From NCBI RefSeq assembly GCF_018446385.1, contig NC_055999.1:80181859-80245858 (forward strand): a stretch of 64,000 nt of DNA, in the 5' to 3' direction. Under the pieces are notes generated by a model that ran no database searches, was not told where the DNA came from, and saw only the letters and a program-made list of their open reading frames with translations. This DNA is from Zingiber officinale (lineage: Eukaryota > Streptophyta > Magnoliopsida > Zingiberales > Zingiberaceae). A program made the translations under genes and the position numbers. Shown piece by piece: positions 34,601-47,149 of the stretch (positions are counted from its first letter, which is position 1; each line of letters opens with the position of its first letter).

Positions 34601-37600
34601 AGATAAAGAGTCTGGTATCAAAAGTCAGACTCTACTTGTAAAATCTGCCAGTGCATGAGTTTCCAGAGCATTCATGTGGGGTTTAAGGAATTACAAGTAG
34701 TATGGTTTCAATATTTAAGTGCCTTAAAGATCCATGTTTAGGGAGAGCATTTAACTCTCTAATTTTTGGCCATACTTGCGGCCCAAAATTGATCACTCCC
34801 TTTTCATGTTTAGTTTCTAAACATTTCTGGGTTTTTTATTCTTCTGCCACAATTCAAGGATTCCGTCACTCTAAGTGTGCCTATTTATAGAATTTATGTA
34901 ATTGCATCAATTTCAAGGCATGCTCATTTACAGGGCTATGGGAAGAAGTTTATGGAACTTTGTTGATGGTGTTATGTTGGAAAAGGGAAACAGGAGAGAA
35001 TTGAAATTAAGGAAATGTATGTTGCAGGATGGAAGAGAGGGATACCGAGTTGCATAAGTTATCCAATTTGAGTGATCTGCCACCGTTCTTTTGGCTTGTT
35101 GTTTTGTTCAATTGCTTGTTATGAAAGAGGTGACAAGAAAGCGTTGTGCCGTTTTGAATGTTATGAGAATTCATCTATTCTAGCAAGGATATGTTTTTTT
35201 TGGGGAAGGATGATTACATTTTCTCTTTGATGAGCTTGTATTGATTGGAGCCTTGTGCAAGGTGACCACCAAATTTATGAGTTCAAGTATTCTGAGCCAT
35301 CCATGGCTAATTATCACTAGAATTCCAACTTGAGTAAAAGCCCATAACAATCAGATTACTCAATGCCTTTTTTTCCTAATTTTTGTTGCAAATAAATAAA
35401 TGTGAACATGGGAGAATATCTCAGTCACTAGAGTTCACCTTAGATTACAGGGGGAAAAGTTCTGTATTATAATTCTTATGATGTCAACAAAACCAATCTT
35501 TTACCACCTTCTACATTCAAGTGTCAAGTTCATAATTGATCTTCAGTTTTAACAATCTTTATTAAGTTTTCCTTGTGACTCATCAATCCTTTCCTCAGTT
35601 TCTGTGAACTATTGCACTCATAATTTTCTCGGTTGTGTCTTATTTTTGCCAGGTATTGTAGTTACAAATGACGGAAATGCTATTCTTCGTGAGCTTGATC
35701 TTGCTCACCCAGCTGCTAAGGTGTGTGATGCCCGATCCATTTAGTTGCCAACTTGCCATTAATATAGTTATGTTTATTATCTTTGTCTTGAATCTGTAAT
35801 GCACAATATTTGGATTAGTTTATAGTAGGAATTTTCTTTTCTTTTATCATGTACATTGTATTCTTTTGGGGTTGGTATTTGATTACTGATGCAACATTTT
35901 ATTGTCTCTTACTATATGACAACTGGCAGTCGATGATTGAACTAAGCCGGACACAGGATGAAGAAGTCGGAGATGGCACGACGTCTGTCATTGTTCTAGG
36001 TATGCTTTGTGATCTTTGTATTACTTTGTGGATTGGTGTTTATGGTATATTAGCCTGCATCATTATTGTCATCTGGCTAACAGTGGATTGTCATAGTAAA
36101 CGACACAATCAGTGTAAAATTTGGATTTTTTTTAGACATACTTGCCTAAGACTATCTTTCCAATCATCTTCCATGTCTGCATATTTCTGTTCATTGTGCT
36201 TGTCATGTTTGATTAACTACAGGCTTCTTTTGGAAGAAGAAATGCTAATCCTTTATATCTTTCTTTTTAGCTGGCGAGATGCTCCATGTTGCGGCAACTT
36301 TCATTGACAAGAACTACCATCCGACTGTTATATGTCGAGGTAATTTTTCAGATAATGAACATCTGTTACACTTGTGCTGTATTTGCATGTAAATTCTTTT
36401 GTTTTTTTGCTTGACTTCTTCCTGATAGTGTCTAATCTGCCATTTCAGCTTATAACAAAGCTTTGGAAGACTCTATAGCTGTTTTGGACAAAATCGCAAT
36501 GGCCATTGATGTGACTGACCGTAAGTTCTATTTACTGCATATGATATTTTGGTGAGCACAACAATATGAGGGTTATGACAATTAGTTAATCTTGCACTAT
36601 TCCTTTAACTCATCCATCAATTTACCTTTTCTGGTGTAACATATCTAACATAACAATCTGAATAAATTGTCTCATTTTGAATCATCTTCACAGGTGCTGC
36701 AATGTTGGATCTTGTCAAAAGTTGTATAGGCACAAAATTTACTGGACAATTTGGGGATTTAATTGCTGTGAGTATCTTTGAAGATGTCAGTCTTTTTGCT
36801 TTAAAAACTATAAAGTTGACTATGTGAATGGATTCAGATCTCCATTGGTTCTATCAAGTAAAGTTGGTTAATGACAGTCTGATAACAAAGATTTTGTAGA
36901 TATCGACTATACATAATTGATTGTTTTTCAGTACAAATTTTTATTTAGAGTAGTACTGATATTAGTAGGAGATTTTAAATAATGATCCAGAGGTTGAACT
37001 TAGAAGTCATTGTTTTACACCTTAGAGTTCTAATGGTTACCCTTTTAATTCCAGGATCTGGCTATTGATGCTACAACAACTGCTGGTGTTGACCTTGGCC
37101 AAGGTGTACGTGAGGTTGATATTAAGAAGTATATAAAAGTTGAGAAGGTTCCTGGCGGGCAGCTGGAGGATTCCAAGGTTCTCAAGGGAGTTATGATTAA
37201 TAAAGATGTAGTTGCACCGGGAAAAATGAGGAGAAAGATATTAAACCCTCGCATTATTCTCCTTGATTGCCCCCTTGAGTATAAGAAGGGAGAAAATCAA
37301 ACAAATGCTGAATTGGTGAAGGAAGATGATTGGTATGAAATTGCTTTGAATTTCACGTGCATGTTTTTGATAAACAATAAGCTGCAATATCTAATTGTAG
37401 TCATTAAGGGTGCCTCAATTGAGGAGTAGAGTGTGTAGAATAGTAAGATTCGTTTCATGTCTTCTTGTCACAAAGAAGTCATTGGGCTTTAGGCACACAA
37501 GGAATGGTGTGTGCTGAGGAAAAGTGTAGCACATGTATAATATCAACCATGGTTTCTAGTGCCGGTCCAACTAGCATGATTAAAATATATTGTTTTGTCA

Positions 37601-40600
37601 CCAACTAATACTGACACTAAGTTGTCAAGGGTAAATGTCATTATGCCATCTATGCTGATATAGTTTTGGTTGATGTCATCTATGATTGATGAAGATAGGA
37701 GGATTCTCTTCCCATGAGTCATCTTTGATTTTGTTTGTGGATCGTAGGAGGAGATGAGAAACTCTGTATAAAGAGAGGGGAAGCCAAGAGGGTAGTCACC
37801 AATAAGTGCACTGATGATTAAAGAGTGTCAAAGTCGTTGTATCCATGTATTACACCTATGCTTCCATATATTACACCTAGCTTCCGTATATTACACCTAT
37901 GCCTTTTCCTTTCCATATGTGCATTCTAACTCCAATTTCCTATAGTTCTCTCAGCTCTATCGAGGGATTAATTTCAATGTCAAATGCCTTGGGAGCATTA
38001 TTTAATCCAAGTCTGGAAAAATTTGGTGGATGATTTTTCTACGAAGCTACCAATGGAGGAACTAATTTCAATAGCACATATCTTGGGAGGAAAAATTACA
38101 GGGACGATCTTACTATGATGCAACAAGAATCGATACTTCTACCTTATGCACAAATACTCATTTTGATGTTATTAACTAATAATCATTGGTTAAGGTTTCT
38201 TATTATATTTTTTAACTTGTTGCTTTAAAATTTTAATTTAATTGGGGTTTTGATTGCTGTAAGTTCAAATTTGGCGGCAAACAAGCTAAGCGAAGCTAAG
38301 TGAACGAGGATTATAAGATTAAGCTCATTAGATGATCTTGACATACATTGAAGCGTGCTTAGTGTTGGCATCACACATTATTTAAATTGCATCCTTCCAG
38401 CTAGACTAAAACTTTAACATGGAAAGATATTTAAAACCTTGCTTCGAACCTTTATCTCACTTGCCTTTAGAGCTTATAGGGGTGTGATTCTTTTTCTTCT
38501 TACCTTTGTCTTGCGGTTCCGGGTACAACTTTTCGTTTACACTTTTCACATGTGCCTGGTGTGCACATAACACTCACTCATCTTTTGGGTTAGGTTTTTT
38601 CCTTGTGAAAAGGCACACCTAAACATTTTCATTCTATTATGTTTGCCATAGTTATTAGAGGTGGTTTAGCTATTGTGCATAGCTAGTTGTGCCTATTAAT
38701 AACAGAAGTGTGCTCCCTCATAAGTTGCAAGAAATTATTTTGTTTGTAATTTTTGAAGATAACTATTCTTGGTAGGCTAGTAATTCTTATTGAGATAAAG
38801 TGGAATATTTTCTTTGGTTTCTCTGAATCTGTTAAACTTCTAGTTTAATAGATTCAATTCTTTTAACTATAAAGTTCTGTTAGTGGTTTTGAGCATGTCC
38901 TTACCATTTCAATTTGTTGTCTCTCATTTTATCATGTATTGGTGATACATTTGATTGGGCTCGAATATCACTGGTAAGCTGTGTTTCTTGTTCTCTATAA
39001 ATTGCAAATAGCTATTCAGCATCTCCTTGTAGCACATATTCTTATGGGTATTACGATACAATCTGGTTGTGCTCTGATTCAATATACATATATTGGCATT
39101 ATTAGGTTGAACTTGGATTTTGCACAGCTTATGTTATGCCCACTCCAATGGAGAGAAAGTGGAGGGAACTTCTTGTGTCTCTTGAATTACCTATTTTGGA
39201 TGTCTGACTGTCTATATCAAGAAACTGTACCTTTTTATTGTTGAAATTTGAAATCTAGTCAAGAAACTCCAGATATCTAGTCATTCTTATACATTGTGTT
39301 TCCTTCACATATTTGCTGAATATTGACTAATATTTATATCTACATTTGCCAGGGAAGTACTGCTAAAGATGGAGGAGGAATATATACAAAATATGTGCAT
39401 GCAGATATTGAAGTTCAAACCTGATTTGGTGATCACAGAAAAAGGGCTAAGTGATCTTGCATGCCATTACTTGAGTAAGGCGGGAGTTAGTGCTATCCGG
39501 AGATTGCGCAAGACTGACAACAATAGAATTGCAAGGGCTTGTGGGGCTGTTGTTGTCAATAGGCCAGAGGAGTTGCAAGAGTCTGATGTTGGGACAGGGG
39601 CCGGCCTGTTTGAAGTCAAAAAATTTGGGGATGAGTTTTTTGCTTTTATTGTGGATTGCAAAGATCCAAAAGCCTGTACCGTTCTCCTAAGAGGTGCTAG
39701 TAAGGATCTTTTGAATGAGGTTGAAAGAAATTTGCAGGTGAGATTTTGTATTCGTACATGCTTGATTTTAATGATTGAACGAATTGTACAGTAATAATGT
39801 GTGCTGACAGGATGCTATGTCAGTAGCCCGAAACATCTTGAAAAACCCAAAACTTCTCCCTGGTGGTGGTGCAACAGAGTTAACAGTATCAGCTGCACTA
39901 AAACAGAAGAGTTCTTCAATCGAAGGGATAGAAAAGGTTTTCTTCAATTGTCATACAGTGGAACTGCATAAATGTCGACACTAACATCCAGTTTATTTCT
40001 GCCTCATTGTAACTAATTAATATTGTTTGGTTGTCTTTAGTGGCCCTATGAAGCTGCTGCTGTAGCTTTTGAAGCAATTCCACGAACCTTAGCTCAGAAC
40101 TGTGGTGTAAATGTCATTCGCACCATGACTGCCCTCCAAGGAAAGGTAATTCTTGTTATGTTCTTTGTAAGTCTGATTCTTCGATATCTAATGAATTCAT
40201 GTTATGACTGATTAACTCACTTTGTGAGGCTGGATGAAATTTCAAAAACCTTATACTCAACTAAGTAGATAATTTACTTTACCTTCTTTGTCGCAGCATG
40301 CCAATGCTGGGAATGAATGGGTTGGCATTGATGGAAATACTGGTGAAATTGTTGATATGAAGGAGCGTAAAGTAAGCTTGGTGCCTCCCCTTTTCTCCCC
40401 ATATTTTGAATCCATGCTCTCTAATGTCCTTTTCATTTCAGATCTGGGACTCCTACAATGTGAAGGCCCAAACATTCAAGACAGCTATCGAGGCCGCTTC
40501 CATGCTGCTTAGGATCGATGACATTGTGAGTGGTATCAAGAAGAAGCAGGCTCCTGGTGCTGGTCCAACCCCATCTAAGCCTAAGATAGAAGAGGAAGGT

Positions 40601-40633
40601 GATGCCGATAATGAGCAGATACTTCCTGAGTAG
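31605..40633 (+). CDS. CCT3: T-complex protein 1 subunit gamma (CCT3), complete, 14 exons, 557 aa
   Basis: Subunit of the cytosolic CCT/TRiC chaperonin, the double-ring ATP machine that folds actin, tubulin and other proteins. Coding exons: 31605-31629, 32114-32175, 32591-32663, 35653-35720, 35930-35999, 36271-36339, 36449-36520, 36694-36767, 37055-37332, 39353-39737, 39811-39936, 40041-40145, 40297-40371, 40442-40633. All introns are GT-AG and the phases join to 1674 bases with no stop; length matches plant CCT3 (about 555 aa). The product starts MHAPVLVL and ends in DNEQILPE and a stop. ATP-site motifs are present: NDGNAI (about 59-64), GDGTTS (90-95), catalytic Asp 393 in DAMSVARN, and GGGATE (410-415). 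Introns 3 (about 3 kb) and 9 (about 2 kb) are large. The gene looks functional. Confidence 0.96.
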
Positions 40634-41665
40634 AATGCCCAGTTAAGCTTGTTTCTTGTCGTGTTGTCTGATGAGAGTATTAGGGCTCCTAGGGACCAAG
40701 AATTGGTGAACTTAAATTTGCTTGCTAAATTTTGTTTTTTGTTTTTGGAATATGCCATTGATATTTGTATTTTGCATTTTGTTCTGTTTAATCTGAGGTC
40801 GTTGACCTTCTCACAGTATAACTGATTGGTAAGATTTGATGATTTCCTTAGAGATTTGGATCTTCAAATCTTGATGGTAAGATGGAAAGACATTTGATTT
40901 TTTTTTTTTTTTTTGAGATACTGGTTTGAATGTTTTTTTTTTCGTAAAAGATATTAATTCTTTTTAAGTGTTTGATGCCATTTAAAATCATAATCAATAA
41001 AAAAAATAATGTGTTTGATGTCATTTAAAAAAGTTTATAACTTGGTAATGAATTAAATAAATTTAAAATATAAAAATTTTATAATAAAAAAATTAAGTTA
41101 AATTTAAATAATCACTTTAGATTTGGTTTGATTTAGTTAAATTTGATTCGGTGTGACCACCTTCCCCCCAAAACTAATCGGGCGGCAAAGTTAAGAAGTT
41201 ATGAAAATAAAAATAATCAAAAAAACCTTTTGTATCGTTCTATTTAAAAACTTTCACTAAAAGCAGCACCACCCACCGAGGCCGAGCCGTTACTTCACCT
41301 GAGCTGTTGCTAATCAACCGACGGTACACCTTCCTCAAATATCAAAAATCTAAACTCCATTCTATTTTTCATTTTCTTTTTGTCCTTTTGCTGTCTGAAT
41401 CCAGGCGACAACAACTTATCACAATCTAGCTAACTCCTGCTAATCACCTAAATTTAGGGCCATCTTGCCAAAATCATCCCCTAATTAGTCCTCCAAACCA
41501 ACTTTCCCATGCACCACACCTTCCTCTCAAATATCTTCTTCTTCGCCTCTTAATTACCACAAAGTTTGCGATTCCATTCTGATTACGTAGAGACGTGCGT
41601 ACGGAGGCTCTGTTTTTTCATTCTCTGCAATCGATTAGAAAACTTAGCATATCCGTACTTTTATC
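40634..41665 (+). other. CCT3 3' region and B3 gene upstream region
   Basis: There is no gene here. It contains the probable CCT3 3' UTR (to about 40800), a T run near 40900, AT-rich sequence and then the pyrimidine-rich upstream region of the B3 gene. I see no clear TATA box or terminator. Confidence 0.45.
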
Positions 41666-42431
41666 ATGGCTCCAAAGCCAAGGGAAGGCGCCGGCTCCAA
41701 CTGCTCTCGCGGCTCGTGGCCGTCAACCTCCGCCGGCGTGGATGGCTCGGCCTGCTACGGAGGAAGCATGACGGCGCCGCATAAAAATGCCGCCCGACCG
41801 CCGGCTACGAAGGCTTGCCATGGCGGCCTCGGCGACGACGTGCTGGTGGTGGAGATGTTCGCCAAGGAGCTAACTCCGAGCGACGTCGGCAAGCTAAACA
41901 GGTCAATCAAATTCAAATCTACATGAATCGCTTTCAATATCAGAGACTCGATGTTCATGGTGATCGACCTACAGGTTGGTGATCCCCAAGAAGCACGCGA
42001 TGCAGCACTTTTCTCACGCGGCTCCACCGACACAAGAGGAATTGTCGATCGAGTTCGTCGACAGAGACGGGCGATGGTGGACATTTCGTTACTGCTACTG
42101 GAAGAGCAGCCAGAGCTTCGTGTTCACCAAGGGCTGGAATCGATTTGTCAAAGAGAAGCGACTGCGTGCCAAGGATACAGTTACGTTCTACAGGTGCGTC
42201 GACGACAGGAACGGGACCTACTGCTTGATCGACACGATTCGGCACGCAGAGAACGATAGAAACGAAGAAGACGACAAGGCGCCCAAAGGTGGGCTTAGTT
42301 TCGAGAGGAGGATGAAGCAACAAGAATATGATGATAAGGATGAATTGACAAGATATGGTGATGGAGAAGTGGTGCCAATGGAGAGTAAGAAGAAGTTGAG
42401 GCTCTTTGGTGAATGGATTAAGATAGAGTAA
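41666..42431 (+). CDS. B3-domain transcription factor, RAV/NGATHA-like without AP2, two exons, 230 aa
   Basis: Exon 1 is 41666-41901 and exon 2 is 41975-42431; the 73-base intron has GT-AG ends and restores the conserved B3 segment KLNRLVIPKKHA across the junction. The B3 DNA-binding domain covers about residues 61-165: MFAKELTPSDVGKLNR, then FRYCYWKSSQSFVFTKGW, then FVKEKRLRAKDTVTF. Before it is a Ser/Gly/Ala-rich stretch; no AP2 domain is present. The C-terminus has KKLRLFGEW (RLFG at 221-224). This resembles the RLFGV repression motif of RAV/NGA proteins, but with Glu in place of Val. The protein should act in the nucleus as a DNA-binding regulator, perhaps a repressor; target genes cannot be told. 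The frame is intact and codon use is GC-richer than its surroundings. Confidence 0.88.
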
Positions 42432-42583
42432 TACTGATACAACAATAACAATCAATCTTTACTCCATTAATTAGGTGAGGTCTCGGGCCTACATGAGTCC
42501 TTCTAGTTTTATCCCATACTAAATAATTATTTATATTTAAATAAATTTATTTTATTTTGTTATTATTAATTAAGTTTTTGTTT

Positions 42584-43159
42584 GGGCAAAAATTAAAAGG
42601 TCTCTCTTTTTAAAAAAAAAAAAATCAAATGAGCATCTCTTTTAAAGTGATCTGTCTAAAATATCCTTACATTATTTGATCATTCAACCATATAGAAGCT
42701 AGTGACTAGCTTCTATAAATACATTATCTGATCATTCGTCCGTGTAGAAGTTAGTTGCTAGCTTCTACAACGATGATTTTATACTATTTTGATTTTCTAA
42801 TTAACATCTTGATTAAAATAACATTTCAATGAGCAAATTAAACAATGGAAACTCTATGAAACTCATTACATTTCAAATGAACATAATCTAATAATGATCC
42901 AGTGCGTAAAAATTAGCATGTAACTTTTACGTGTAGCAACTACTGATTAGCTTCAATATATTGTAAAAGTTAATCGGTAGTTTCTACACGTTATAAAAGC
43001 TAACCAATAATTTCTACAATATTGCTGAAACCATATGTATTTTCAAGATAAGGGGCACTTATTTTTGTAGATGGATGCTCATTTAACTTTTTTTAGAAAA
43101 AGAAGTACCTATATGACGAAAATGTAAATATATGATGGGCGCCATTTTGATTTTTACCC
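42584..43159. mobile_element. MITE, 576 bp, with inverted ends
   Basis: The left end GGGCAAAAATTAAAAGG mirrors the right end TTTTGATTTTTACCC. A second mirrored block follows inside (AAATGAGCATCT at 42636 and GATGCTCATTT at 43077). The middle is a series of palindromes, the best a 13-bp perfect one around 42704, repeated in variant form near 42765 and 42955-43020. No ORF. The flanks are T-rich, so the duplication cannot be fixed. Confidence 0.65.
42691..42717. repeat. Perfect 13-bp palindrome in the MITE
   Basis: TATAGAAGCTAGT and ACTAGCTTCTATA are separated by one base. A second unit about 50 bases on (42744-42772) repeats the design with one mismatch. Confidence 0.9.
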
Positions 43160-43163
43160 TTTT

Positions 43164-45951
43164 TGTAAAATACCGGAAATAGGCGAATATTAATAAGGGA
43201 ATTTTTCGGAATTTTTGAAAATTTTCCGGGAATTTTTCGGAGCTCGTACGGACGAGTTAACGGGGATAAAATGGGACTCAGAAAAGTCTGTTTTGACTAC
43301 CCCAATTAAATGAGGAAAAGTTGAATTTTTCTTAATTCTTTTCCTTTATTTATTTTTCCTTTTTTCCTTCATTTTTCGCCGTTTCCTCAGTTTCTTCTCC
43401 CCGACGCCGCCCGCGCCCCTTCTTCTCCTATTATTCTGCTTCATTTCCTCTCTTCTCCTCTCACGTCGAAGCCTTTTTCCCTCTGCCCCTTTCCAGCGCC
43501 GCCGACCCGAGTAGCACCGCCGTAAACCGTGCCCTAGCCGCGGGCGACGTACGGAGCAGCGCCGATAGCCGGTGCCCTAGCCTCAGCCCGCGACACCCGA
43601 CTCCAGCGACGCCACTTCCTTGCCTCTGCCGCCGTCGAACGGAGAGTGCCGGTCACCCTTTCCTCTGCCCTCGAGCCCGAGCACTGCCGACGCAGAAGTT
43701 CATCTGTGCCCTAGCACTGACGCCGTCGACGGATTGCCATAAAAGCTTGCTGGAAGAAAAGATCAGCACCACCATTTAGTCTCTGCCCTGGCGAAGGTAG
43801 CCGACCCTTTTCTTTGCCCTAGGATTCCTCTTGTTGTCGGATCCGAACCTTAGCTTCGCTGGGTTTGGTTGTGGTCAGCCTACAGATAAGTAATAGTTTC
43901 TTTGTGGTGTTGACAACAGGTTTGTGGCGGCAAGATTTTCCGGCTAGCATTGTCCAGTATCTGCGTTTTCTAGCCGTGTGTCCACAGGGGCAACATTGTA
44001 TTAGAGTAAAGGTTGGAAATTTCATATCTGATATAGTTTAATATGTATTAATGTTGTATGGTGGGGGATAACTGATTCAGAGGAGGTAATTGTGGTTAAA
44101 ACGTGAGATTTAACCTAATGTGGGTTAGATCCGAATCATGATGTTAACAAGAGGGTTCGTTAATTGTGTTGGATGGATTAGTTGGATCTAATTTATAACT
44201 TCTTAAATTGGATTAGAATTTAGTTTGGCTAATGGTTGTATGATAAATTAGCTAAACTAGACATTATGCTTGATGCCACAGGACTTTGATTTGGGACGAT
44301 ATCTCGACGAGTATCTTGATTACCGGATTGGACCATTTTATTGGAGGCGGGTACTTTGACTTATGTCTTTTGATAATGCATAATAAAGTGTTTAACATAT
44401 AGCAATGATTGTGTTTTTCCATTTGTTTCAGTTGGTCACTACATGATCTGTTACATGTTGCTTGTTTACTTATTATGCACTGCATGTTATTATTTATCTG
44501 ACCATACATGCTTTAGATAGTGACCCAACCACATGATACATTATGTTCAGGACCTAGGGTTTGTTTGATACCCTATCTGTCTGTGTACCTTCCATTTGAT
44601 TCATTATCTTGTGGTACACATTTTATATTTATGTATGGAGCATGCTATGCTATTCGTGATATTGCCATGTTTAGTGTCATGCATCATCTTGCATGATTGC
44701 ATGCTGTGCGATTGTCTACTCCATTATTGTGAGCACATCGCTAGTTACATGTATCTGTACACACCACCACTCATGGGTTAGTGGTATATCAGACAGGTGT
44801 GATACCTGCTTTTGGTATTCTGGATATATTGTGATAGCCGACAGATAGTTCCGCTCTGTTTGGCTCCGTTGGTTTAGTGTAGCAGCGTTGTAGCCGGCAA
44901 GCAGTTGGACTTTGTTTGGCTCCGTTGATCCGCTCATGGGTAGTGTGACTCAGCGTAGTAGCCGGCAGAGAGTCCTCCCCGTCATCATGTATCGGGAGAT
45001 GAGAGCATTGCGCTCCCCCATTTATGATTTGGGGTAGTAGTATGTATGTACTCCGACAGCATCCCGTCCACTCGGTCACTCATCAGGGGCAGTGATGTCA
45101 GAGTGCACGGTTGTCACAACCCTACCCACTCGGACTCACCATTGTGTGTGAGATGGCTGACTGACGTCAGGGGTGACCATGTCATTAGCATCATATGCAT
45201 GATGCATTTATTGTTTGTGTTTGCTGCATTTACTTGCTGCATTTATTTGGATGCATATGATTGACATGCATACAGGGTTATGACACTCTCGGTCTGACGA
45301 CCCAGATATCTTTTTACCTTGATCCTGGTTAGTACAATTTTCTCCTGTTTCTGTTCCAGTTGCATTTATCCTTCTCGTATTCAGGAGACTGTACGCATGA
45401 TTACTGTTGTCTGTTATTTACTTTATTTTGCATATCAGTTGTACCTGCTGAGTGTTGGACTCACCCCGCCTCCATTGTTGATATATTTTCAGGTTGAGAC
45501 TGTCCGGAGCAGTTCTAGTCGCTAGTCCCCACTGCACGTAGTGCTAGTCCCCTGCAGCCACAAGACTGTTTACTTATCTTTTGATTTTATATTTTAGATT
45601 ATGTGTTGATCTTGTATTGTTTAGATACTTGGAGCTTGTATGGATTATATTTGTCGATAGATTTTGGTATGATTTGGTTTTGTTCTACTACATGCCTGTC
45701 TGGACGACAGAAGAGGTGAGTTTATCGGATTTGAGCTTTACGAGTGTAGTTGAGTAGGGTTGTTTTCGAGTCATCTTATTACTGCTTTGTTTGTTTCGAT
45801 TAAACTGCGTGGTGATTGTTTTATTTTTGTTATTATTCCAGCCGCATGTGGCTGAGGTATATAGTGCTTGTAGAAAAGTTTCAGATTGTCCGCCGTACAG
45901 GGGAGATGCTGTCGAAATTTCTTCGGACAGGGACTCCTCCGGGGCGTGACA
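43164..45951 (+). mobile_element. Solo LTR of the gypsy family, 2788 bp, target duplication CTTTT
   Basis: It starts TGTAAAATACC and ends GTGACA like the LTRs of the element at 1-10616, with perfect CTTTT on both sides (43159-43163 and 45952-45956). No internal region remains, so it was produced by LTR-LTR recombination. Its 5' 900 bases diverge more from 7897-8800 than the rest. At 44796-44838 it contains a patch that matches the internal leader of the full element (2222-2262) in place of LTR sequence. Confidence 0.93.
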
Positions 45952-45956
45952 CTTTT

Positions 45957-46270
45957 TGTTTTTGTCTTCTTCTTATTTATTTGATGTGCATATTTGTCAT
46001 AGTTTTACTAAATCATTTATTGATTGTCTAAGTATATATTCATATCATCTTAAATGTATTTATTGGAGTTTTCATTTAATAAATGTAACTCTGACTTTCT
46101 CTCTGATATTTTTATTTTTTTATCCTATCTATCCTTGTATGTCATCTGCACATCTATCTTAACATATTTATCTCTGCAACTTTCATTTTTTTGCTCATGT
46201 GCTTGAGTTATATCCCAACATTTAACATTCTACGATTATTTTGTAAAACCTTTCTTTGAGTCTTAGAACA
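45957..46270. other. Possible 3' fragment of an RTE-type LINE
   Basis: The stretch at about 46110-46260 has the T/C-rich, stop-rich look of the common plant RTE-LINE 3' region (CATCTATCTTAACAT, then TTTATCTCTGCAAC). There is no ORF and no clear ends; the call rests on pattern memory. Confidence 0.3.
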
Positions 46271-46770
46271 CTAAAAAAACATGAATTTAGCGATGAATTT
46301 TAGTGAGAAAAGCATCACTAATCAATAATGAAATTAGCAAAAAAAAAAAAAAATTCATGCAAAATTAGCAATAAAAAACTTTCATCACAAAATCAGTGGC
46401 TAAAAAATTTATTGTCGCAAAATTTGTTGCAAAATAGCGACGAATTAAATTCATCACTAATTTGCAATGAACTTATAATTCATTGAAAAATTTAGGGATG
46501 AAATTCAAAATTCATCAAAAACTTAGCTATCTCGATCCCTAGATTTTACAATGAAATTTAGTGATGAATTCATTTTTTGTCGCAAAGTTTACGATGAATT
46601 TTAATTTCATCGTAAACTTTAGAGATGAAATTTGAATTCATCCCTAAATTTAGGGACGAATTCAAATTTCATCTCTGAATTTAGGGATTTATCTAAATTC
46701 TCGACCTAAAGTCCTAAATTTAGCGACGAATTTAGAATTCATTGCTAAATTTAGGGATTTAAAATCCCAA
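46271..46770. repeat. Inverted-repeat-rich element of the TTTAGCGATGAATTT type
   Basis: It begins CACTAAAAAAACATG. It then carries a dozen variants of AATTTAGCGATGAATTT in both orientations, able to pair with each other. This fits a decayed non-autonomous CACTA-like element; the right end was not found. Confidence 0.5.
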
Positions 46771-47063
46771 CCCATAACCCTAAAATCTCTATTGCTCCAG
46801 CACTCTACATCCCTGGTCTCCAAATCGTCGATTCTCTCTCCTACAAGCGACATCCCTAATCTCTGGCTATTCTCTCCAACATGCAAAGCATGCGACCATT
46901 GCTGATGCATCTCCTGTATCTCCCCTCTCCTTTCCCCTCCCCTCTTTAGCTCGATCTAGGCTCGGCGAGGTGCGACAGTCAGTTCCTTAGCCAAGGCTGT
47001 TACCTCAAGCGCCACCACAATGACCTGGCCATGACCTCCCTCCTTAATCAACTCCTCTACTTC
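46771..47063 (+). other. Region upstream of the P450 pseudogene start
   Basis: No ORF that I recognise. It lies between a decayed repeat and the ATG of the P450 first exon, so it may hold that gene's old promoter and leader. Confidence 0.35.
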
Positions 47064-47149
47064 ATGGAATTCTTGGCAGCTTTGGACTCTACTTGCATCC
47101 TTCTTCTTCTTCTTATCCTTCGGAGGTGATGGTTGCTGGAGGAGGAGGC
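47064..47149 (+). pseudogene. Cytochrome P450 (CYP704-like) pseudogene, N-terminal piece
   Basis: From an ATG, 28 codons give a membrane anchor (MEFLAALDS, then a run of Leu/Ile) and a basic stop-transfer piece, with one in-frame TGA at codon 22. The piece ends where the gag-only element begins; the P450 reading continues right after that element at 55772. Assignment rests on the position and on the second piece. Confidence 0.6.

Noticed and set aside
37045..37254. Minus-strand ORF within CCT3 exon 9
   Set aside because: Antisense shadow of the CCT3 coding sequence.
41955..42455. 166-aa minus-strand ORF over the B3 gene
   Set aside because: Antisense of the B3 exon 2, whose plus-strand frame matches a known domain.
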